Below are positions 55,899-64,000 of a stretch of 64,000 nucleotides of DNA, piece by piece. The notes below the pieces were generated by a model. It had not been told where the DNA came from. It was given only the letters and a program-made list of their open reading frames with translations, and ran no database searches. The stretch spans positions 1-64,000 of the forward strand of contig JAPZLL010000017.1 in assembly GCA_036250225.1 (NCBI GenBank), given 5' to 3'. Made by a program: the position numbers and the translations under genes. How positions within the stretch are numbered: position 1 is the first letter of the stretch; each line of letters opens with the position of its first letter. Source of the DNA: Cercophora sp. LCS_1. Lineage: Eukaryota > Ascomycota > Sordariomycetes > Sordariales > Lasiosphaeriaceae.

Positions 55899-57586
55899 TT
55901 ACAAAGGAAAGCCATGGCCGAGGTAAGTCTTGAAGAAACCCTTGTGGTCGTAGTGCTCCTGGATCTTCCGAAGCTTGGCCTTGCTCTTCCCGCCACCATA
56001 CGAAGCAAAGGGATCCTGGCCCGCGCCCGCGTCACCCAGATACTTGAACGGGAGGTACACACCCAGATTCTTGGTCTCGCGCTCAATGGCCGCTGTGACG
56101 TTGCGAGCAAACTCGGTCATCAGCGTATCGTCGACCTCGCCGACCCACTGCGTGGACAAAAGGCCGGCTGCGCGCGTCAGTATGTAATTGCATATGCATG
56201 AAGGAGGAACAAGACTGATGGAGTTCGTACCGATAAATGGCCCGTCCCGTGGATCCAGGTCCAAGGCATCGCCCCCTGCGGCCCGCGACGCCTGCAGCCA
56301 CTGCTTGGAGATGGGCTGGTAGGTAAAAGCGACGTTTGCCGTCGCAGGTAAGGCACGATCTGCAAATTCGATGACGGTGCGGTTGATAAAGCGGATGATC
56401 CGCGGGTCGGGCTTGAAGCTGGTTGTATGGAAGGCCTGACGGAAGTCGCGGGCCCCAAAGAGCTCACCAGCAGCAAAAGGAAGATACGTCCAGGAGGGGT
56501 ACACTTGGCCGCCCTCGTTGTCAAGCACGACGGGGCCTTGGATGGCGTTGAACTCACGGAACGGCACCGGGTCGGGGTCTGTGCCGAAGGCGATCTGGCC
56601 CATGATGACTTCGTGATGGTTGATGCCCGGCGCGTAGGCCAAGATGGGCATGACGGCGACATTGGTATCCTCAATGCCACCGCCCGGCGCCGTGTAGTTG
56701 CTTAGCGCGGAAAAGAACGAAGCATCCGTAGCTGGGGAATCCGTCAGATTCCACACCACGGTGCGGATGAATGCTGGCCCCGCAGAAAACGTGGTCATGT
56801 CGTAGCGAGTGACAATGCCAAAGTGGTTGTGTCCGCCCTTGAGCGCCCAGAACAGGTCCTTGTCAGCCCCGTGGTTCTTGACCTCGACGATGCGTCCGTC
56901 GGGCAATACCACCTCGTAGCCAACGACGCTGTCAGCGCTCCAGCCCCTCGTGCTGCCCCAGAACCCAATGCCACCGGCCAACAACAGCCCGCCCACACCG
57001 ACGGGCGAGTAGCGTCCGCCGTTGACGGCCAGACCGTGCTGTGCCAGCCATCCGTACACATCACCCCAAGTCTGGCCGGGCCCAATGCTGGCGATGGCCC
57101 TGTTGGGACTCAAGATGCGTTGGTTGAGGGATGACAGGGCAATCAGCACGCCGGGTTGCACCGAATTCGAGCCGCGAACCGGCATGTGGCCGCCTGCGCG
57201 CACCGCAAAGTGAGAGCGCGCATCAGAGATAATGCGGATCGCCTTGCTAAGGTCATGCGCGTTGGTAGGCTCAAACACGCAGCTAGGTGTGAGAACGCAT
57301 GTCTTGGACCAAATGGCTGTTTAGATTACGCAACGTGAGCCAGGTGGTACATTGGAGGTGTGACAGGGGATGCAACAGTGCGCGCACCTGTAGATTCCTC
57401 GTCGAAATCGGCCGCGCCGGGAAGGTACAACTTGGTGGGGAACTTGTGTGCCAGCTCGCTGCACGCGCGGGCTGCATTGGCTGTTGTGTTCACAAACTTG
57501 TCGGTTCCGCGAGCGAAGTCGGTGCTGGCTGTGGCGAGAGAAGCCAGGCCAAGCAGGCCGTGGCAGGACAATCGGGTAAAAAGCAT
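55899..57586 (-). CDS. Secreted FAD-linked oxidase (VAO/BBE-like)
   Basis: Exons 57586-57388, 57316-56231 and 56167-55899 (introns 71 and 63 bp) encode 517 residues. A signal peptide (MLFTRLSCHGLLGLASLATA) precedes the FAD-binding PCMH domain: FAVRAGGHMPVRGSNSV, with His110 as probable covalent flavin ligand. In the second motif, RYSPVGVGGLLLAGG, Ser stands where bicovalent enzymes have Cys, suggesting single attachment. The C-terminal BBE segment (YLGDAGAGQDPFASYGGGKSKAKLRKIQEHYD) is intact. The second intron (56168-56230) is stop-free and frame-keeping; I removed it because the flanks then match the family. Converges with the acyltransferase, ends 82 bp apart. Likely role: an alcohol or ring oxidation in the pathway. 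Confidence 0.85.
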
Positions 57587-58856
57587 GGCGGGACCTTGCA
57601 GGAAAGTCAAACGAGTGGATGGAATTCAACGCCTTGGGCCGTGGGAATGACCGCGCTCCAGCATCAGAGTGGTTCATGTTTGTTTTATACAAGGTGCTAG
57701 GGCAATTCTAGCTCGCCGTCTCCTTCTTTCGATTTAGTCCATGGCGCAGCCCTACGGACGCCCAGGTGAAGGGCATGGACGTTGGTGAACGCCACTGTGC
57801 GTTTTGGGACATGAGGTTGTCGGCCTGCCAGGCACAGCATAGCGTACAGTCCAACAGAGCGTGAAGAGCTGAGCGGTAAACGACATCAGCCCTGGGGGGT
57901 CTAGTCTAGGTTGGATGGAGCGCCCCGCTGTGGATCAATATTTGTTGAGGGGCTTCATCCAAACATCAGACTGTTGCGGAGCCGTCCCAGGCCTCTCTGG
58001 TTGCATTGCATGCATGCAGGATCAACTAAGAATAGCAGTTGCTCTCGTCTGATGGCAACGCTGGATACTCGGCAACTGTTGGCTGCATATACGCAGGCAG
58101 ATGACATGGCACCATTGTCACAACGGAACATATGATCCCGCAGGACGAGAGAATTGGAAAAGGGGGAAAGGGGGGGAAAGGTGTATGCTCGTCCAACATG
58201 CATGCAGCGTCGAGCCGTGACATACGGCCAGCATCGCCAAAAACAAGCTTATCTTAATGACGTGCTACATGGATTGCATAACGTTTTGTGTTACGGCGTA
58301 GTACATCCAGTTTGTTTGCCCCAAGACCACGGCATGCAGTCACACTTGGCGCTCTCGGCCGCCCATTTCTGGGGTTGATGGAACAGCAATTTACGAGTAG
58401 GCAACAGACCGGAAGGGTCACAACGGGGCTCGCCTATACGACGCTGACCGGGAGACGGGGGTGCCCTCAGCCGCAATACTCGGGCCTGGCTCCCGAACAA
58501 AATCGGATCAGCCATTCGGCAGTTACTGAAAGCGGGCAAGCAGGGGTACGACGCCAACGTCTCGGCTCTTTCCCGATCTGGATTTATGACACACCGCTCA
58601 ATCGGTGCGGGCTGCTGCCCCACCCCTGCCCAGGCCGCGCTCAGTGTTCTGAATTAGGTTCTGAATTAGGGTGCCGCTGCTCAACAGCCAGCTCCCAACC
58701 AGGCTTGGGCTGGGCTTGGTTCCAGGGTCGAGGTGTGGTTGCACAACATAACCTTTACTTCACTTGACAGAATCGTGGGACTTCAACAGTGGAAGTGTGT
58801 GCGTTTGAAATCATTGTGTAGGCTTTGCTTGGTGAGGAAGTTGGTGCAGGGTCAAG
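57587..58856. other. Intergenic region within the cluster
   Basis: 1.27 kb without a supported gene. A duplicated TGTTCTGAATTAGGTTCTGAATTAGG lies near 58650. It contains the promoter of the FAD oxidase and the 3' flank of P450-2. Confidence 0.4.
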
Positions 58857-60784
58857 TCAACGTGCCCCTGCCCTCTCCGTGAAACAAACCATAACCGGTG
58901 CCTTCCACCACATGACATAGCAACGGGATGCAGCCTCCCAATCCAAGTCCCTATTGACCAGCTCCATGTCATAACGGAACAGCATTTTGGACATCAACGA
59001 TGCCATCTCGACGTAGGCAAAGCTGATAACACAACATGTCAGTTTCCATGTCTCTTTGGTCTGGGGAGGTGGAGAAACCTACTTGCGTCCAATGCATGCC
59101 CTGTAACCCAGCGAAAACGGTTGACTTGCTTCCTTGATATCCGTGTTGTTGGGATCGAGCCACCGCTCCGGCTTGAAGCGCATCGGCTCGTGAAAGTTGT
59201 TGGGATCATGCGTGACTGTCCAGGCGCTGGTGTACACTTCGACCTAATCAAGTTAAAGCGTATCAGTACTTAGACGGCAGATCCAAAAAAAAAGAAAGAA
59301 AAAAAAAAAAAAACCGACCACATACCCCTTTGGGAACCTTGTATCCATCAATATCTGCCCCCGTCGACACCCGGGGGAAACCTTGGGATCCTGGCGGGTG
59401 AATTCGCAGCGCTTCGTTTATCACAGCCTGGAGGTACGGCAACTGCAAGGCCGAGTTCGCCTCGATATCTTCATACCGAGTATACCGCGTGCGAATCTCG
59501 CTCGTCAGCTTCTCAAGGGCCTCGGGCGTTTTGAGGAGATAGTAGACCGCCGCAGCAAGGCAGGTTGCTGTTGTCTCACCCCCCGCGATACTATAAAATC
59601 ATGTCAGTCACGAGAATCTCAAAGAGAGGCTTGAGTTCTCACATGAGTGTGGACGCGTGAGCTGTCATTTCCTCCTGTGTCACCTCACCGCTGTGAACTT
59701 TGGTGACAAGGTTGGTGAAAAAGTCCTCGCGGGCTGTTTTGGCATCGAGACGTCTGGAAAAAGTTGAGACACAGTTTTCGTTTTAAACACACGATACAGA
59801 GTAACCACATACCTTTTGACCTTGGCCCGACTCTGATTCGAATGCTGGTCCCGCACTCTTACCGTCAACCATGGCAGGCACCATTTCCCCAGCGTGGCCA
59901 ACATCTTGACCCGCCGTAGGTTGTCCACGAGGGTAATCTCCAACAGATGACTGAGAATGATGTGAAGCCACGGATGGTGTACCTCCTGCTCAACACATCC
60001 AAAGCCCTCCCCAAACGACATCTCGCCAAGTACATCAAACGCCACCATCTCCAGCCAATGCACGATATTGATCCCCTTTCCGTTCCTCTTCTGGCTCAAC
60101 GGACCCAACTTGTTCACAAAATTATCAACACATTGCTGAATAATCGACTCTTGCGCCGCAAGTGCCTTGACCGAAAAAGCGGCTGTCAGATTCCGCTTCT
60201 TGCGCGCGTGAACAGCCGGATCGCGCTCGGATCCGATGCATCCCGTCTTGAAACCAGATCCGTAGATGTCGTAGAACTCGCCCTTGATCAGGTGGTCGGC
60301 TTTCGGTGGGGGGTAACCGTAGATCGCTTTCCACGAGCTGACTGATGCAAACGAGAGCTCGTTTGGCGATACACGGAAGACGGGGCCGTATTTCTGATGC
60401 GCTTTCTCGATTGACCGGTGCGATCGCCCCCTTGTTGTGTGCCAAAACCGCCAGAGGAGTGATGCTCGTCCCCAGAATGGGCCAGGATACTTCGCTAGGG
60501 GGTGAAAGTATAGATTGTACGCCATCTGGAGAATGAAATATCCCAAGATCTGGTATTATTAGCATCCCGGCTGTGATGGTGTGGGTAGCGCACGCACGTA
60601 CGAGAGACGCTGCGAGAGCGAGTAAGTCTAGCCATGTTGTTTCTACCTGGATTGCCTGGACTCTCTGTTGCAGAGTGGGAAAGATGCTGACATCATCAAA
60701 CCCGGCTCGCAATTTCAGAGCCTTGATGCGATGCTGTCCGTCCTCGAGCAGGCGGTTGAAAGCCGACGAGATATGAGACGCCAT
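58857..60784 (-). CDS. Cytochrome P450 (cluster P450-2), CYP65-like
   Basis: Six exons, 60784-60602, 60549-59813, 59753-59643, 59590-59326, 59243-59083 and 59022-58857, encode 540 residues; all joins preserve frame. A membrane helix spans the first junction (WLDLLALAASL + ILGYFILQM), followed by YNLYFHPLAKYPGPFWGRAS. The I-helix is AGGETTAT, ExxR is EALR in NEALRIHPP, and the haem loop is FSLGYRACIGRNFAYVEM. This is the layout of fungal E-class group I P450s of the CYP65/trichothecene-oxygenase kind. The fourth intron carries a long pyrimidine run. About 60 residues precede the membrane helix, longer than usual, so the start is uncertain. Divergent from P450-3. Confidence 0.87.
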
Positions 60785-61164
60785 CTCACCTTGGCCAACT
60801 GCAAAAAACAGGAAAAGCGGCTTCAGGTTGGTGATGATTGTCAATTTCAATGTATTGGCAGTGGCTTCTTTTGGTTGCTAGGGCGGTATTGTGACGAGTC
60901 AGGTGGAAATATGGGAGCGTCGGGGATACCGGAGGTGCGGGTGCAGCCCAAAAAGGGGCAACCACCGCTCGGCGGCTAGCCACTATCGGTGCGGCCCAGC
61001 AGCGTGGTCCGAGACAAACAGCAGCGAACGGGCCCAATTCAATGTGTTCGCAGTGGTGCGTTGAAGTCAAACCTGCATCTGTATTACCCTTGATCCACCC
61101 AGTCCCACAGCCGTGGTGCTGGATCAAACAAGTGGGAATTCGGAACAGCTTCACTGTGTTAGTC
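60785..61164. promoter_or_regulatory. Divergent promoter of P450-2 and P450-3
   Basis: 380 bp shared by two cluster P450s. CGGGGATACCG at 60921-60931 is an inverted CGG-N5-CCG pair of the kind bound by Zn2Cys6 dimers. Inference only. Confidence 0.4.
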
Positions 61165-63028
61165 ATGGCGCCCTACCTCTCTCTCGCAGTCGCTCTATGC
61201 GTGCTTCAGGTCGTGCGCATAGCCTGGAGCCTCTTCTGCAACGTCCGGACGGCCCGGCTCTCAGGCCTACCTTACACATTTTCGCCCATCCACGAGCTGG
61301 AGGGCCTCGCCTACATCACTGACCCGTTGTTCCGCTGGTATTATCGGGACTACCTCCTCCTCGGCAAAGGGTGGCCACGATGGGCTCGGTTCATGGTGAA
61401 AGACTGGCACTATGAAGATCGCAACCGCGCGCACAAGGAGTTCGGACCGGTCTTTCTGGTTGTCTCACCCGGGGGTGTCGTGTGCTATGTCGGCCACGCT
61501 GAGACGGCGCTGCACGTTACCACACACAGAAAGGCATTCATTAAGCCACCTGAGAAGATGAGTGAGTGTACCATCTGTGGTTCCCCCTCACGCCTTGCTT
61601 GGCAGTTTCTAACATGGTGGCCAGAAATGCTCGAGCCGTTTGGCCCCAACGTGGTGTCAGTCGATGGTAATGAGTGGCGATTTCACCTGGGAATTACCCT
61701 GCCTCCGCTGGCTGCTGACGGCGTTCACCGAACCGTGTGGGAGGAAACGCAGCGGCAGATCGATATGATGGCGACCGCGTGGAGAAGCAGCAGCGGGCCG
61801 GCCAGCGTCAAAAACAACATCTATACTCTGACAGTCAATACTATGTCGCTCGTTGGCTTCGGCAAGGCGACAGACTGGACCGATGCCGACAAATCCGTCC
61901 CGCCGGGCCACACCCTCTCCATCGTCGGCGCCATCTGGGGCGTTGTCATGCACCTACCTCACATCCTGCTGCTGCCAAAGTGGGCGCTGGCGCGCTCACC
62001 GTGGCAAGTGGCGTACCGCGCCTATGTCGAGTTCGACCAGTACATGGACGAGCTGCTGGCGGCGGAGCGGAAGAACCTGGAATCTGACACGGTCGAGACT
62101 ACCAAGGACAACCTTCTCACGGCTGTGTTGCGGTCCAGCATGGCAAACAAGGAGACTTCTCAGGACTCTGATGAGAAGAAGAAGACCCGAGCCAATGGGC
62201 TTGGCGCGGTGGGACGAACGAGTTTGACAGACGAGGAGATCAAGGGCAACGTCTTCATTTTCCTGCTTGCTGGTATGTCTTCGTCTTCCATTGTTGAAAT
62301 GAGCCCTCCGCTGACCTTGAGGGACAGGATACGACACCACAGCCAACACGATTCTGTTCTGTGTCGCCGTGCTGGCGCTGTACCCTGATATCCAGGAGCG
62401 CATCTTCGAGGAAATCGACCGCATCTACACCGACGCGGAGCAGGCTGGGCGGTCCGAGCTGAGCTTTGCTGACGACTTTCCAAAGTTTCGCTATCTCGTG
62501 GCCTTCATGTACGAAGTCATGCGTGTGTTTCCCATTGTGCTCCCCATCGCACGCGTCACCGCGGGTGAGGAGGATCTACGCGTCGGCAGCTCTTCCTGCC
62601 GCCTCCCTGCGGGAACAGGCGTGATTGTCAACAACACAGCCATCCACTACACCGAAACCAACTGGCCTTCGCCCGAGGTCATCGAGCCGCGACGCTGGCT
62701 TGTGAGCAATCCGCACGCCGTCGATCCGTCAAAACCGTTGACGGCGGAGCAAGAGGATGAGATTCGCAGGGGCTCTGCATCAATCCCATCAAGTCGAAAG
62801 GGTACGTTTCTGACCTTCAGTGAGGGCCCACGCGCCTGTCTCGGCCGCGCCTTCGCGAGAGTCGAGTTTGTGGCGTTCTTCAGCAAGCTGTTGCGACATC
62901 ACCGCTTGCGATTGGACGAGCCTCTCTCGAAAGTCGAAGTCGAAAAGGTGCTGAGGTTGAGGAGCGGCGGATCGCCTGTCACTCTGATCCCGTCTGAGGA
63001 TGTGAGGATATGCTTAGATCCTCGCTAG
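61165..63028 (+). CDS. Cytochrome P450 (cluster P450-3)
   Basis: Exons 61165-61561, 61625-62272 and 62328-63028 (introns 63 and 55 bp) encode 581 residues. The ATG at 61165 precedes a membrane helix (MAPYLSLAVALCVLQVVRIAWSLF). The first intron is stop-free and a multiple of three, but removing it joins PPEKMK to MLEPFGPNVVSVDGNEWRFH, the expected C-helix region. The I-helix AGYDTTANTI is completed across the second splice. ExxR lies in YEVMRVFP and the haem Cys in FSEGPRACLGRAFARVEF. It resembles fungal P450s with the FGPNVV.....W motif used in terpenoid and other secondary pathways. Expected role: a further hydroxylation or epoxidation of the sesquiterpene. Confidence 0.87.
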
Positions 63029-63155
63029 GGTCGAATGAGTAGTGTTTGTAGAGACAGCGAATGCAAGAATGTAAACAGATATGTGTCCAAAAATACATGT
63101 ATTCTCCAATCTGCATGATCTAATCTAGCCACAACGACAATCCGATACATGGTAA

Positions 63156-64000
63156 TTACAGCCATGGCTTAAGCTCAGCCTCTGTCCACTCCCACAACTT
63201 ACCACCCAGCTGCGGATCCTTGCTGTCCTTGGTCGACGAGTTGGACAGCTCACCGACCGGCTCGTAGTAAGCTCCACTCTTGATCTTCTCCCGCGGAGCG
63301 CTGACGGCCCATAGTGTATTGTGTGTACCTTCCTCAGGGGTCTTCATCCTACCCATATTAGGGAGGTATACCATTGCCTTATCGACGAGCCCAAGGTTTG
63401 TGACCAGCCCGGTCGTTACAACACCGGGAGTCAGACTCAACGACAAAATCTTGGGATAACGCGCCGCCAACTCGCGCGCATAAACCATATTGGCAAATTT
63501 GCTCTGGCCGTAGCGAATCCACCGACCCAGCATTGGGAGGTCCTGCTGCGACTTAAGCCGGTCAAACTGGATGCCTCCTTTCGGGGTCATAGCCCAGGCT
63601 GCACTTGTGAGCGTAATAATGCGGACGTCAGACCCTTCGATCTCGCTCGTGGATTGGAGTAGTGGCAGCAACTTGCGCACTAGGAGGGCATGGCCGAGGT
63701 GGTTGGTAGCCATATGGATCTCGTAGCCGTCGACCGATACGCTAGCAGGTACAGCCATGATACCTGCATTGCAAATGAGTACATCAAGGCGCGAAAGTTG
63801 GCCGAGTATCTTTTCGGTGGCGGCTTTGACGCTGGCGAGGTTGGCGAGGTCAACCTCTACGAAAGTAACAGGGACATCGGGGGCAGCTTCTCTGGCGCTG
63901 GCAATGGTGCCCTCTGCTGATTTGGCCTTGCGACCAGTGAAGAGGACATGGGCGGGCTTGTGGCGGACGAGCTCGATCACGGTGCCGGCTCCGACGCCGG
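63156..64000 (-). CDS. Short-chain dehydrogenase, N-terminus beyond window
   Basis: At least 281 codons. The frame runs off the right edge with GVGAGTVIELV, the end of a TGxxxGxG dinucleotide motif. Visible SDR elements are FTGRK, VDLANLASV, the ICNAGIM motif, TLTSAAW (active-site Ser), YGQSKFANMVYARELAARYP (YxxxK) and LTPGVV. The substrate-binding C-terminus ends KLWEWTEAELKPWL. The pattern is that of retinol-dehydrogenase-like fungal SDRs. Converging with P450-3 (128 bp apart), it probably oxidises an alcohol or reduces a ketone on the sesquiterpene. The missing start lies outside the window. Confidence 0.85.
   Translation of the reverse strand, partial: GVGAGTVIELVRHKPAHVLFTGRKAKSAEGTIASAREAAPDVPVTFVEVDLANLASVKAATEKILGQLSRLDVLICNAGIMAVPASVSVDGYEIHMATNHLGHALLVRKLLPLLQSTSEIEGSDVRIITLTSAAWAMTPKGGIQFDRLKSQQDLPMLGRWIRYGQSKFANMVYARELAARYPKILSLSLTPGVVTTGLVTNLGLVDKAMVYLPNMGRMKTPEEGTHNTLWAVSAPREKIKSGAYYEPVGELSNSSTKDSKDPQLGGKLWEWTEAELKPWL

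Overview
The window is genomic DNA of a filamentous ascomycete, most likely a Sordariomycete. Genes carry short introns (48-87 bp) with GT-AG borders and CTAAC/CTGAC-like branch points. The families are typical of Pezizomycotina: HET, HeLo, UstYa/DUF3328, fungal PD-(D/E)XK, DUF7703, AflR-like Zn2Cys6, AA5 and GH55. Transposon relics carry in-frame TAG codons where CAG is expected, as repeat-induced point mutation (RIP) would leave. I found no tRNA, rRNA, CRISPR array or prokaryotic feature.

0-3.6 kb is a repeat-rich edge: a solo LTR with a perfect 5-bp target duplication (296-807), the tail and 3' LTR of a Gypsy-type element, a broken PAN/Apple-domain gene, and a DUF7703 seven-helix membrane protein. 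6.4-20 kb holds ordinary and accessory genes: an unknown acidic protein, an ABM-fold monooxygenase, a hemerythrin-like protein, a HeLo-domain gene split by one in-frame TGA, a secreted aliphatic protein, a UstYa-family oxidase, a fungal PD-(D/E)XK nuclease-like protein and an Ayr1-like reductase. 21-35.5 kb holds an epoxide hydrolase with a nonsense codon, a GH55 exo-beta-1,3-glucanase, a decayed HET gene beside an intact one, a second decayed epoxide hydrolase, an F-box protein and a secreted tyrosinase. 37.8-43 kb holds a membrane-anchored AA5 copper-radical oxidase and a DyP-type peroxidase.

44.2-47.6 kb is a transposon graveyard: a pogo/Fot1-like transposase with RIP-type stops, two LTRs of one family, and a decayed SesB-like alpha/beta hydrolase. 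It forms the left border of the most striking region.

48.2 kb to the right edge is a sesquiterpenoid biosynthetic cluster: an AflR-like regulator, a CYP7/8-like P450, an aristolochene synthase, a BAHD-like acyltransferase, a secreted FAD-linked oxidase, two more P450s and a short-chain dehydrogenase cut by the window end. The inferred logic is cyclisation of farnesyl diphosphate to an aristolochene-type eremophilane, several oxidations, then O-acylation, as in known eremophilane pathways. The product cannot be deduced from sequence alone. Gene models were spliced by hand; exon lengths were checked for reading-frame consistency.
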